Source: an uncultured Saprospiraceae bacterium (GTDB lineage Bacteria; Bacteroidota; Bacteroidia; Chitinophagales; Saprospiraceae). From it: 64,000 bases of DNA. The position numbers were made by a program, and so were the translations under genes. Under the pieces are notes generated by a model. The model searched no databases, had not been told where the DNA came from, and was given only the letters and a program-made list of their open reading frames with translations. Positions within the stretch are counted from its first letter, which is position 1. Every line of letters starts with the position of its first letter. Shown in pieces: positions 37,755-46,680 of this stretch. The stretch spans positions 1 to 64,000 of the forward strand of contig CALKJD010000092.1 of NCBI GenBank assembly GCA_937995755.1, read 5' to 3'.

Positions 37755-37829
37755 TTATACAATAGTGCCTTTAGCGTAAATTTCTTTACACATCATACAA
37801 CACATCATATTGTTATTTCTGATTTTCAT
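37755..37829 (-). CDS. Met/Cys-rich leader peptide 1 (attenuator), 24 codons
   Basis: This short frame is ATG (37829) to TAA (37755-37757). The 24-residue product begins MKIRNNN, then has MMCCMMC as residues 8-14, and ends KEIYAKGTIV. All seven residues 8-14 are Met or Cys. The codons Lys20-Gly21 (AAAGGC, 37772-37767) are complementary to GCCTTT in terminator 1; with a bulged T the pairing extends to GC on the far side. Arrangement and spacing mirror leader peptide 2. It would be the first translated unit of the metY-metX-thrA transcript. Confidence 0.8.
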   Translation of the reverse strand: MKIRNNNMMCCMMCKEIYAKGTIV

Positions 37830-37929
37830 TGACGTAAAACTAATCCACTTTATTGAAAGTATCAATTTTTCTTAAATAAAAAAAGAAATACTTCCCCCAA
37901 CTTAACCATCCAATTTACTCTTAGCCCCT

Positions 37930-37955
37930 ATAATATAAGCGCTTCTCAAACTCAA
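37930..37955 (-). promoter_or_regulatory. tentative promoter for the met leader and operon
   Basis: On the minus strand TATATTAT (37937-37930) is 18 bases downstream of a TTG (37955-37953). The -7 box deviates from TAnnTTTG, so this is weak. It would place leader peptide 1 about 95 bases into the transcript. Confidence 0.25.
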
Positions 37956-38107
37956 TTATATTTTTAATTTTCTTGAAAAGATTTATCTATCTCCACTAAT
38001 GTCCTTGAAATAAATGATAAAACAGCTTTCAAACTGAGCAAGTGATCTATATTAAGCCATAAAACAGTATGGCTTCATCTCATATACTAAAACTACTCTA
38101 ATGGGCC

Positions 38108-38143
38108 AAAAAAAAGAAGCACCTCATTTCTGAAGTGCTTCTT
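38108..38143 (-). terminator. intrinsic terminator after nqrF
   Basis: Minus-strand AAGAAGCAC pairs with GTGCTTCTT; a TTCA/TGAG segment extends it to a 13-bp stem capped by a GAAA loop, followed by eight Ts (38115-38108). It lies ~125 bases after nqrF and ends the nqr transcript before the met leader begins. Confidence 0.9.
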
Positions 38144-38268
38144 AAAAATATCGTTTGTTATATTACTTAGTATTTTAATATAGTACTTATGATTCACTTT
38201 CCAAAAAAGCCATCAACAAAGCCGCATTACACTAAATCGACGTGTCGTATTTGCCAAAAGACAAACAC

Positions 38269-39585
38269 TTAGCCTCCGAAGTCATCAAATGCTACATTCT
38301 CCTCAGGGATTCCCCAGTCGTCTGCCATTTTGATTACAGATTGGTTCATCATTGGTGGTCCACAGAAGTATAATTCTAATTCCTCTGGAGCCTCGTGCTT
38401 ACTAAGGAATTCTTCGATTACAACATTGTGTACAAAACCTTTGAATCCATCACCATTAGGATCATCTAGATTCTCTTTGAGTACCCAGTTATCTTCAGGA
38501 AGAGGATTATCTAAAGCTACGGCGAATCTAAAATTAGGGAATTGCTTCTCGATTTCTCTAAATTCTTCTACGTAGAAAAGTTCTTGCTTAGTACGTCCAC
38601 CATAGAAGAACGTAACTTTACGTCCTGTCTTCAATGTGTGAAAAAGGTGATACAAGTGTGATCTCATCGGTGCCATTCCAGCTCCACCACCTACATATAA
38701 CATCTCTGCTTCTGTCTCTTTGATAAAGAACTCTCCATAAGGACCAGAAATAGTTACTTTATCTCCAGGCTTACATCCAAATACATAAGAAGAACATATA
38801 CCAGGATTTACATCCATCCATGCGTTCTTCGCTCTATCCCAAGGTGGAGTAGCGATACGAATCGTCAATGATACGATATCTCCCTCTGCTGGGTGATTAC
38901 TCATAGAATATGCACGGAAGATTTCCTCTTCGTTTTTCATTTTAAGATCCCACAGTCCAAATTTATCCCAATCTTTCTGGAATTTGTCTGGAGTATCGTG
39001 ATACTTAGGGTGCGCTGTGATATCCATATCCTTGTACTCTACTACTGTAGGTGGTACATCAACTTGGATATATCCTCCAGCTTCGAAGTCTAAGTTTTCC
39101 CCAGGAGGAAGCTTTACAATAAACTCCTTAATGAAAGTAGCTACATTGTAGTTAGAGATTACCTCACACTCCCATTTCTTGATACCAAAGATCTCAGCAG
39201 GAATTTCAACTTGCATATCGTTACGAACCTTTACCTGACAAGCTAGACGCTTACCTTCAGCAGCTTCTTTACGAGTCAAGTGATTCATCTCTGTAGGAAG
39301 TGGATCTCCACCACCTTCGTGTACATGACATTCGCACATAGCACATGTACCTCCACCACCACATGCTGACGGTAGGAATATGTTTTGCTCTGATAACGCA
39401 GTCAATAAGTTAGTGCCAGGCGCTACTGCTATAGGATTAGACTCATCCCCATTTAGTATTAGCTTCACATCACCCTGAGGTACTAATTGCTTACGAGCGT
39501 ATATTAGCATCATAGAGAGTAACATGATTACTCCTGTAAATACCACTAATGCCCAGATTATTGTTCCATAAGAAAGTAATATCAT
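38269..39585 (-). CDS. nqrF: Na+-translocating NADH:quinone reductase subunit F
   Basis: A 438-residue electron-entry subunit of Na+-NQR: it oxidises NADH and passes electrons via FAD to a 2Fe-2S cluster. One N-terminal TM helix (~8-30) is followed by a ferredoxin domain with Cys75, Cys81, Cys84 and Cys116 (C-x5-C-x2-C-x31-C), the FAD motif RAYSMSNHP, the NADH-binding loop VGGGAGMAPMRSHLYHLF and the terminal YFCGPPMMNQSVIKM. Gene order and length are normal. It is the last gene of nqrABCDEF and is followed by a strong terminator. Confidence 0.98.
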   Translation of the reverse strand: MILLSYGTIIWALVVFTGVIMLLSMMLIYARKQLVPQGDVKLILNGDESNPIAVAPGTNLLTALSEQNIFLPSACGGGGTCAMCECHVHEGGGDPLPTEMNHLTRKEAAEGKRLACQVKVRNDMQVEIPAEIFGIKKWECEVISNYNVATFIKEFIVKLPPGENLDFEAGGYIQVDVPPTVVEYKDMDITAHPKYHDTPDKFQKDWDKFGLWDLKMKNEEEIFRAYSMSNHPAEGDIVSLTIRIATPPWDRAKNAWMDVNPGICSSYVFGCKPGDKVTISGPYGEFFIKETEAEMLYVGGGAGMAPMRSHLYHLFHTLKTGRKVTFFYGGRTKQELFYVEEFREIEKQFPNFRFAVALDNPLPEDNWVLKENLDDPNGDGFKGFVHNVVIEEFLSKHEAPEELELYFCGPPMMNQSVIKMADDWGIPEENVAFDDFGG

Positions 39586-39624
39586 ACTGTATCTTCTTTA
39601 TGTTATTTCTTAATAGTTTGTCTC

Positions 39625-40230
39625 TTAATTAAATGCAGCTAAGTCAATACCCATCAAACTCATAAATGCAAGTCCCATAAGACCTGTGAGTAAGAATGCC
39701 ATACCTAGTCCTCTTAATGGAGCAGGTACATCTGAATATCTGATTTTTTCTCTGATGGCTGCAATAGCAATAATTGCTAAGAACCAACCAAATCCACCAC
39801 CCAATCCGAATGACACAGATTCTGCAAAACCATATTCTTTTGACACCATGAATAACGATCCACCAAGAATCGCACAGTTCACCGTAATCAATGGTAAGAA
39901 TATACCCAGCGAGTTATATAGGGATGGACTGTACTTCTCTACTACCATCTCTACTAGCTGTACCATAGATGCTATTACTGCAATAAACAGTATCAATCTA
40001 AGGAAGGTTAAATCTGTACCAAACAATCCTCCTTCTCCAAGAAGATAAGTGTTGATTGCCCAGTTGATTGGCATAGTGATCGCAAGTACAAATATTACCG
40101 CCAGTCCTAGTCCAAATGCTGTTTTCACAGTCTTAGATACCGCTAGATATGAACACATACCTAGGAAGTATGAAAGCGCCAGATTCTCTATGAATGCTGA
40201 CTTGATGAATATGTTTATTAATTCGCCCAT
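39625..40230 (-). CDS. nqrE: Na+-NQR subunit E
   Basis: A 201-residue six-helix integral membrane subunit, paralogous to NqrD. The sequence [33 protein letters not shown] contains the conserved Cys region that binds the intramembrane Fe centre with NqrD, and [12 protein letters not shown] holds the second conserved Cys. Other blocks ([54 protein letters not shown]) are standard. The 155-base gap to nqrD is unusually wide for this operon. Confidence 0.97.
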   Translation of the reverse strand: MGELINIFIKSAFIENLALSYFLGMCSYLAVSKTVKTAFGLGLAVIFVLAITMPINWAINTYLLGEGGLFGTDLTFLRLILFIAVIASMVQLVEMVVEKYSPSLYNSLGIFLPLITVNCAILGGSLFMVSKEYGFAESVSFGLGGGFGWFLAIIAIAAIREKIRYSDVPAPLRGLGMAFLLTGLMGLAFMSLMGIDLAAFN

Positions 40231-40350
40231 GCTGTTGTTAAGTTTAAGCCTAAGAGTATTTTGACTTGAATATCTAGTCCTCTTGACTAATCTTTATTTA
40301 TTAATTCAGAATCCTAAGACCCTTTTTTATTTTTGTACAAGTCGTATTAA

Positions 40351-40385
40351 TTGACCTTGCACTTGACACTTGCTCCTATACTTGA
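40351..40385. repeat. CTTG-heptad dispersed repeat, copy 2
   Basis: The nqrD-nqrE spacer contains CTTGACACTTG (40362-40372) plus flanking CTTG units. A looser pair (TTGACTTGA, CTTGACTAA) lies nearby at 40261-40290. Confidence 0.45.
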
Positions 40386-41081
40386 TTAAGAAACGTCCAC
40401 AAGTTGTGGTTTCCATGATCTATGTATCCATATCATCACTGCGATAACAAACATTGCCGCAGGGAATAATATCATTAAGTTATTCGGTTGATACCAAGAC
40501 ATCCATGAGCCTTCTGCTGCTGTGTTTACAAGGTATTCTTCTGAACCACCTAAGAGTTTATATCCAAATAGTTCTCCCTTACCAAATAGTTCTCTTACGA
40601 ATGCTACTGCCATCAATATGATTCCATATCCTAGACCGTTACCGATACCATCCAATGCAGATCTATAAGGATCATTACCCATGGCAAATGCCTCCAGACG
40701 CCCCATCACGATACAGTTAGTAATAATAAGTCCAATAAATACTGACAACTGCTTATAACTGTCATAACTCACTGCTTTTAGCGTAAGCTCTACTATAGTT
40801 ACAAGAGTGGCAATGATTACCAGCTGTACGATCATACGTACCTGCTTAGGTATCGCATTACGTAATGCTGATGTAATCAAACTACTAAACATAGTTACGA
40901 ATACCACGGCAATTGCCATTACAAGTGAATTTTTCATACCCGTAGTTACCGCGAGGGCACTACAGATACCAAGTACTTGAACCGTAATCGGGTTATTAGT
41001 ACTTAATGGATCTACAAGGAGTTTCTTTTCATTCTTACCGAATGTCATTCCTTGTTTTTTCGCTACAGCTGCTTCTGCCAT
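40386..41081 (-). CDS. nqrD: Na+-NQR subunit D
   Basis: A 231-residue six-helix membrane subunit. After a hydrophilic N-terminus (~20 residues longer than in Vibrio) come NNPITVQVLGICSALAVTTGMKNSLVMAIAVVFVTMFSSLITSALR with the conserved Cys of the Fe site, FIGLIITNCIVMGRLEAFAMGN with the second Cys, and DGIGNGLGYGIILMAVAFVRELFGKGE. It pairs with NqrE to form the Na+-conducting core. Confidence 0.97.
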   Translation of the reverse strand: MAEAAVAKKQGMTFGKNEKKLLVDPLSTNNPITVQVLGICSALAVTTGMKNSLVMAIAVVFVTMFSSLITSALRNAIPKQVRMIVQLVIIATLVTIVELTLKAVSYDSYKQLSVFIGLIITNCIVMGRLEAFAMGNDPYRSALDGIGNGLGYGIILMAVAFVRELFGKGELFGYKLLGGSEEYLVNTAAEGSWMSWYQPNNLMILFPAAMFVIAVMIWIHRSWKPQLVDVS

Positions 41082-41139
41082 AATAGTTGTTTTTACTAAG
41101 CGTTATTTATCTTATTAATAAGTTGTACTTAAGTACTTC

Positions 41140-41889
41140 TTACTTTTTGATTTTTTCGAAATACGATTGGTAATATGCCATTCCTCTCTCCAACATTTCC
41201 TCTACACCATCTGCAGTAATTGTTGCTCCTGAGATTCCGTCTACAGCATGTACATCACCTACTTTAGCTCCACCCTTTACTACATCTACAGATACAAATT
41301 CTCCATCAGCAGTATATAACTCTTTGTCTATAAAAAGTCTTTTCCATGATGAGTTGTCTTTGATTTCTGCTCCTAGTCCTGGAGTTTCACCCTGATGATC
41401 AAATGAAACACCAGCAATTGTACTTCCGTTAGATTCTAAGGCTATATTTCCCCAGATTTCATCCCAAAGTCCATTACCTACTACAGATACTATATAAGAC
41501 TTTTCACCTTTCTTATTCGTATATGTATAGAATGGTAACAATCTGTCTTCATCAGATTTTTTCTTTTCCTTTCGGATCTTCACATGTTCCGCTTTACCAC
41601 CTTTATATCCAGCAGCTACTACTTCGGCTTCAGTTACTTCTTCACCATTTTGCTTTACTACTTTCTGATCGATTGAGTTAGCAAACAGTTCTTCTACCTG
41701 CTTTGAAGACATCTCATTAAGAGGTGTATCAAGCTTCGTAGCTACTGCAGAAAGAATGGCTTTCTTATTATATAATGCTTCATTAGCTTCATGTACAGGC
41801 TTCAAAAAAGTGAATAGGCCTGCAAGGACTAACGCCACAAGCGTAGTCATAATGAGCACAAATCTTATTACGTAATTAGTATTATGCAC
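41140..41889 (-). CDS. nqrC: Na+-NQR subunit C
   Basis: A 249-residue flavoprotein with one N-terminal TM helix (~9-28) and a periplasmic FMN-binding domain. The flavinylation motif ISGATITADGV places the covalent FMN on Thr223; GETPGLGAEI is the second typical block. The start codon is GTG (41889), overlapping the nqrB stop by eight bases; no closer ATG exists. Covalent attachment needs an ApbE, which is not in this window. Confidence 0.95.
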   Translation of the reverse strand: MHNTNYVIRFVLIMTTLVALVLAGLFTFLKPVHEANEALYNKKAILSAVATKLDTPLNEMSSKQVEELFANSIDQKVVKQNGEEVTEAEVVAAGYKGGKAEHVKIRKEKKKSDEDRLLPFYTYTNKKGEKSYIVSVVGNGLWDEIWGNIALESNGSTIAGVSFDHQGETPGLGAEIKDNSSWKRLFIDKELYTADGEFVSVDVVKGGAKVGDVHAVDGISGATITADGVEEMLERGMAYYQSYFEKIKK

Positions 41890-43135
41890 GTTTCAGTCTT
41901 TTTGATATGTTAGATTGTAATACATAGTGATCGATCAGCGGAGCGAACGTATTCATAAATAGAATAGCTAACATCCATCCTTCTGGATATGCTGGATTGA
42001 TTACTCTGATGATCATACCGATAAATCCAATAAGGAATCCATACCACCACTTTCCAGTGTTAGTCGAAGCCGCTGTTACTGGATCTGTCGCCATAAATGC
42101 CATAGCGAAGAAGAAGCTACCCATCCAGAACTGGTAGTACCAAGGTACTTCCATAAATGGTGTTGCGCCCCAGCCGTTAAGCACCATTGCACCTACCACT
42201 CCTCCAATAAGCATGGATAACATGATACGCCAACTAGCGATTTTTGTAATTATAAGGAATAAAGCTCCTATTAAAATAAGTGGCTTAGATGTCTCTCCTA
42301 TTGAACCAGGAATAGTACCCCAGAACATTTGAGATGGAGAATATACCGCTGTAGCGCCTTCCCATCCTCCTTGATAAGCTAATGCTAATGGTGTAGCTCC
42401 AGTATATCCATCAACGACCATGGTATTGGCTGCGTTAAAGCCATCGAGGCCCAGCCATCCAAATATGGTGTTAAACATATCGTGAGCCCAACCATAACTT
42501 GCCGTAGTTTCAGCAGCTAATCCGTCAAAGCCAGATACCCATACCGTATCACCTGATATAGTAGTAGGATAAGCAAAGAATATAAATACCCTTGCGAGTA
42601 ATGCTACGTTCCAGATATTCATACCTGTACCACCGAATGCTTCTTTACCTAAGATTACAGCAAATGCAACTGCTACAGCCAAAATCCATAACGGAATGTC
42701 TGGTGGCATGATCAATGGAATCAAGGCTCCTGAAACCAAGAACCCTTCTTCTACTGCATGCCCTTTCTTTGCGGCAAATATGATTTCTATACCCAGACCT
42801 ACTATATGTGTCACTATGAAAATAGGTAACATTAATATAAGACCGTGAGCCAACTTAAGGTGAAAACCTTCTATGAAACCTAAGTATTGGCCTGCAGCTG
42901 TAAAGTGCTGGTGACCTATGTTATATGTACCAAACAGGTAACATAACTGCATAGCAATCACTACATGAACCATCAGTCTCTTGAGATCCATACCATCTTT
43001 GATCTGAGTCCCTTTAGGTCCTGTAGTGGAGTCCGGTGCTAGAGCAAAAGTGTATACCGCATCATAAAATGTATGCAGTACTGGACTTTTTTTCTTGTCC
43101 GGTTCTATTTTTTTGAAAAAATCAACTAATCCCAT
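41882..43135 (-). CDS. nqrB: Na+-NQR subunit B
   Basis: A 417-residue polytopic subunit holding riboflavin and covalent FMN, and the main Na+ path. Key parts: N-terminal MGLVDFFKKIEPDKKKSPVL, the DGMDLKRLMVHVV region, GTGMNIWNVALLARVFIFFAYP, the FMN site DGYTGATPLALA (Thr248) and AMAFMATDPVTAASTNTGKWWYGF. Length and layout are typical. It is 57 bases after nqrA and overlaps nqrC. Confidence 0.98.
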   Translation of the reverse strand: MGLVDFFKKIEPDKKKSPVLHTFYDAVYTFALAPDSTTGPKGTQIKDGMDLKRLMVHVVIAMQLCYLFGTYNIGHQHFTAAGQYLGFIEGFHLKLAHGLILMLPIFIVTHIVGLGIEIIFAAKKGHAVEEGFLVSGALIPLIMPPDIPLWILAVAVAFAVILGKEAFGGTGMNIWNVALLARVFIFFAYPTTISGDTVWVSGFDGLAAETTASYGWAHDMFNTIFGWLGLDGFNAANTMVVDGYTGATPLALAYQGGWEGATAVYSPSQMFWGTIPGSIGETSKPLILIGALFLIITKIASWRIMLSMLIGGVVGAMVLNGWGATPFMEVPWYYQFWMGSFFFAMAFMATDPVTAASTNTGKWWYGFLIGFIGMIIRVINPAYPEGWMLAILFMNTFAPLIDHYVLQSNISKRLKRA

Positions 43136-43192
43136 TTGGATAGATATATTGTTGTTATTTAAATTTTTCTTTCGTTTCGCTTCTGCGATTGA

Positions 43193-44824
43193 TTACATCT
43201 GATCTCTCATCGTATCCAGACCATCTCTTAGAATACTCTGTATCGGTGACTTTGATGGACAGATAAACTCACATAGTGCTAGATCTTCTTCTGATAGTTC
43301 TAGTATACCTAGTCCTTCCATGTTTTCAAAATCATTAGCTAAAATCGCTTTCATTAGGTGCTGAGGATATATATCCATTGGCAATACTTTTTCGTATGCT
43401 CCAGTTACTACGAATGCTCTTTTTTCACCGTGTGTATTAGTATCTACTTCAAACTCATGATTAGACATAATATATGTAGGGAATGTAGGTGACACACTTG
43501 GTCTAGGCTTCAATGGTAATAACCATCCAAACAATTCGTGATTATCTCCTTCCGCTAAAACTGTGATTTGGCTTGTCTTCTGATTTAAATACCCATCTTG
43601 AGGAATTGGCTCTCCAGATAGTACATCACCACTGATCACTCTTACGTGTTCGTTCTTAAGGTTCGGCCCTATCAGTTCTGCAACACTTGCACCTAAGTAA
43701 GTTTCTACGTATCCGTTATTTACTTCAGCTCCTGTCAAAGCCACTTTAGTCCTAGTATCATATGCACCAGTCATAAAGAGTCTGCCTATGATAATGACAT
43801 CTTGCACTCTCAACGTCCATACTACATCACCCGTATTAATAGGAGCTGTATGATGAATTTGTATTCCTACATTACCTGATGGATGCTTACCTGCAAAATA
43901 ATTAGAAACAACACCTGTTGCACCTGAATATGCTGCATGAGAAGTATGTCCTTTTCTACCATCTAAGCCTAAGTACACTTGACCATCAGTCAATTTACTT
44001 AATGCATCTAATCCTTTTTGGAATACCGCCTCATTACCACTTACGATAGCATTAAGGTCTGGTGCATTCGGTCCAGTTGCGAAAGTAGAAACGAATATAT
44101 TCTTTGGAGTCACCTCTTGACTAGGTATTACATCAAATGGACGCTGGTTAAGATGTGCCCATCCACCAGTCTCTAGTAAGAACTTTACTAGATCTTCTCT
44201 AGATGTGCTTTCTAAGTTCGGTACAGAGTTCTCTTTGAACGTCACATCTTTATCCGCTTTGATAATCACCTCAGTGATAGCTCTCTTAGCTCCTCTTTTG
44301 ATCTCTATCACTTCACCACTAACAGGTGCAGCGTAGATTACATCCGGATTACTTTTGTCAAACATTAGTGCATCTCCAGCATTGACATGATCACCTGCTG
44401 CTGCTGATATCTTTGGAATCGGAGCCATACCTCTAAAATTAGTTGGCTTGATCGCATAATGCTTAGCTGTATTGGCGATAGTGTGCTCTGCATTCGCTCC
44501 ACCGACTAGCTTGATATCATGACCTTGCTTAAGAGAAACAAGTCTCTTTGGGTCTACATGATCTCCTGCTTTTGGCTTAAATAGCGATGAGAATGATGGA
44601 AAAATACTGTAATCGTTCTCCGAAGTGTCTGCTCCTTGATTCTTTGCTTCTATCTGCATCATATTATCTGCTAGAGATATGATAGCATATATCAATGCAA
44701 TAGTACCTACGCCAATCAAAGAATAGAGTAGATAATTAGGACTTGAGTCCGCTGCTGCAAAGGACAGTTGGCTAGAAAAAAGAAGAGCTACAGTAATTTT
44801 AAAGCTGCTATGTAATGGCTTCAA
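43193..44824 (-). CDS. nqrA: Na+-NQR subunit A with an N-terminal signal/TM extension
   Basis: This is the 543-residue subunit A. The core (~90-543) is canonical: VSLKQGHDIKLVGGA, NFRGMAPIPKISAAAGDHVNAGDALMFDK, APVSGEVIEIKRGAKRAITEVII and the final CEFICPSKSPIQSILRDGLDTM. The first ~90 residues are extra: a signal-like segment (KITVALLFSSQLSFAAA), a transmembrane helix (~30-50, LLYSLIGVGTIALIYAIISLA) and a polar linker. NqrA is normally ~445-450 residues and cytoplasmic. The frame begins at a TTG (44824); the next ATG (residue 51) falls after the helix. The promoter lies 36 bases upstream of the TTG, which supports the long form. Confidence 0.92.
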   Translation of the reverse strand: MKPLHSSFKITVALLFSSQLSFAAADSSPNYLLYSLIGVGTIALIYAIISLADNMMQIEAKNQGADTSENDYSIFPSFSSLFKPKAGDHVDPKRLVSLKQGHDIKLVGGANAEHTIANTAKHYAIKPTNFRGMAPIPKISAAAGDHVNAGDALMFDKSNPDVIYAAPVSGEVIEIKRGAKRAITEVIIKADKDVTFKENSVPNLESTSREDLVKFLLETGGWAHLNQRPFDVIPSQEVTPKNIFVSTFATGPNAPDLNAIVSGNEAVFQKGLDALSKLTDGQVYLGLDGRKGHTSHAAYSGATGVVSNYFAGKHPSGNVGIQIHHTAPINTGDVVWTLRVQDVIIIGRLFMTGAYDTRTKVALTGAEVNNGYVETYLGASVAELIGPNLKNEHVRVISGDVLSGEPIPQDGYLNQKTSQITVLAEGDNHELFGWLLPLKPRPSVSPTFPTYIMSNHEFEVDTNTHGEKRAFVVTGAYEKVLPMDIYPQHLMKAILANDFENMEGLGILELSEEDLALCEFICPSKSPIQSILRDGLDTMRDQM

Positions 44825-44859
44825 TTTGATCTGTTTTAGTTAGCTATATAAATTTGGTG

Positions 44860-44887
44860 CAAAGATAAAAAGCTTTATTGATATCAA
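44860..44887 (-). promoter_or_regulatory. putative promoter of the nqr operon
   Basis: On the minus strand TATCTTTG (44867-44860) matches TAnnTTTG exactly and TTG (44887-44885) lies 20 bases upstream. It predicts a ~30-base 5' leader before the nqrA TTG codon. Confidence 0.6.
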
Positions 44888-44996
44888 CAGTATAGCTAGC
44901 AAAGTGACAAAGATTGAGGCTTATTTAGATACTGTCTAAATAAAATGAAGGATATACGGCCATAAAGCATTACAAACGTAGATATAAATCCTACTC

Positions 44997-46661
44997 TTAC
45001 ATCTTCGTAACCTCAAAGTATTCTATGAGTCTATCTTGCACAGGACCATTATCCAATTTAATTTCTAACTGACATGTATCACAATTCGATGGCCATTTAG
45101 TATAGAACTCATAAGTACATTCATTTGAGTCCAACCACTGCGGTACATTGAGTCGTAACTCCTGAAATTTTACAATCTCGTTTTTCTTCTTAACAGTTAT
45201 GACAAATTTCGTTGACCATAGTGCAGCTTCCACTGGAAGAATGATCTTAGATTTGATATACATCTCTTCTTTTGCTGATGGTACCCGAAGATCTATCAAA
45301 TTAGGACCCAAAAAATTACGTTTAACTATAAGTGTATCATAGTTCTTACCAAATGGATCATCTGGCATATCCTCAGTGTCCAACAAGCTGTAATCCAATG
45401 GAGTAGGGTTCAGATCCATATATATCGCTTGATAGTACTCTTTATTCATATGGTCGTAATGCAGTATTGTCTCATTATATTGATACACTTGCACAAGATT
45501 GATGATTATAAGTAACGGTGTCACCAAGTAACAAACTAGCCGATAAATAAATCTGTGCCAGCTGCCTAACATTGTAGCTAATGATAATCCAAATAGAGGG
45601 TATGATTGCGATAACGCTCTAGTAGAGTAGCTTCCTCCATACCTCCAATCAAACCAAGAAATGACTACGTAAATATTTAATAGCGCAAACCACTTTACAG
45701 CCACACCAAAGGGTCTAGATTTGATATAAAAAAGACTGACAATAAATAAAATGGCTACTGGGGTATATACAAACCAGCCTTTTTCCCAACCAAATAAAAC
45801 ACAAAAAAAAGGATCAGCAAAAGACCACTTGCTACCTACATCATAAATCAAAGATCCAGTTACTTGATACCAATAAAGCGCCTGAGGCAATATCATAATA
45901 GCTCCACCTAATCCTGCGAGTAGGAGATGCTTTTTATCTTTTAGCATAGTGCCTTTACTAGATGTAGCACCATCAGGATATTTCCAAAGTAAAGGAATAA
46001 GCACCATTAGCAATTCCGTAGGTCTTACACACACAGCCAAACCTATGCATACCCCAATAAAGAATGATATCAAGTAAGTAGGTTTGCAATGCCAACGAGA
46101 ACTAAGGTATATGACGACACAGTACAGAAAGAATAGGTAACTATGTGTAAGTCCGCAGTCAACAGCTATGTACTGTACCATATTACTGGCCAAGGTCACA
46201 AGCAAAAGAGTAAATGCAACCACATTATCCTTGCTAAACATCAACAACGTCTTCCTTAAAAAAAACAGACCCAGAATTCCATAAAATAAAGAGGCCATCA
46301 CTATTGACCATTGATAGGGCCTACTGAATCCATCCTTTTTCTCAGCAAACATATGTGCCACTAAAAAGAAGGGGGATTGCATAATAGCTACTCCAGAAAA
46401 GTACTTATTGACTTTATTACCATTATCTACCAATCTATAACTATTAAGAGCATCGCCAGATATACCATAAGTAGTACCAACTTCTTCTAACCAATCTAAT
46501 TTCTCAATATCATCATAGACAAATAACGCTGGTAAGTAGGAATAGTAACCCAGTGCGTCATAACTAGTAAGCATTATTGGCTTATCATTCAGGCTTGAAT
46601 AGAACAACCTGAATACTATTAAAACTAATACAATACCCAATAAGGCGATCTTACTTTTCAC
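44997..46661 (-). CDS. polytopic membrane glycosyltransferase-like protein (GT-C fold)
   Basis: A 554-residue protein if begun at the GTG at 46661 (KSKIALLGIVLVLIVF...). The frame stays open to an ATG at 46745, but that start would lie before the porP terminator, whose hairpin would then be translated; I therefore prefer the GTG. About ten to twelve TM helices are followed by a ~130-residue soluble C-terminus. After TM1 comes SYDALGYYSYLPALF, with the early Asp typical of GT-C enzymes that use lipid-linked sugars; later HSYLFFLYCVVIYLSSRW, AVCVRPTELLMVL and WFDWRYGGSYSTRALSQSYPLF match the Bacteroidota GT39/83-like pattern. Donor and acceptor are unknown. Confidence 0.75.
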   Translation of the reverse strand: MKSKIALLGIVLVLIVFRLFYSSLNDKPIMLTSYDALGYYSYLPALFVYDDIEKLDWLEEVGTTYGISGDALNSYRLVDNGNKVNKYFSGVAIMQSPFFLVAHMFAEKKDGFSRPYQWSIVMASLFYGILGLFFLRKTLLMFSKDNVVAFTLLLVTLASNMVQYIAVDCGLTHSYLFFLYCVVIYLSSRWHCKPTYLISFFIGVCIGLAVCVRPTELLMVLIPLLWKYPDGATSSKGTMLKDKKHLLLAGLGGAIMILPQALYWYQVTGSLIYDVGSKWSFADPFFCVLFGWEKGWFVYTPVAILFIVSLFYIKSRPFGVAVKWFALLNIYVVISWFDWRYGGSYSTRALSQSYPLFGLSLATMLGSWHRFIYRLVCYLVTPLLIIINLVQVYQYNETILHYDHMNKEYYQAIYMDLNPTPLDYSLLDTEDMPDDPFGKNYDTLIVKRNFLGPNLIDLRVPSAKEEMYIKSKIILPVEAALWSTKFVITVKKKNEIVKFQELRLNVPQWLDSNECTYEFYTKWPSNCDTCQLEIKLDNGPVQDRLIEYFEVTKM

Positions 46662-46680
46662 AGACTCTAATATACATTCA

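Noticed and set aside
37528-37955. SAM riboswitch before metY
   Set aside because: I could not find SAM-I or SAM-II core motifs. The two Met/Cys frames with terminators explain the long leader better. A covariance-model search for SAM riboswitch families would decide this; a hit would overturn the attenuation reading.
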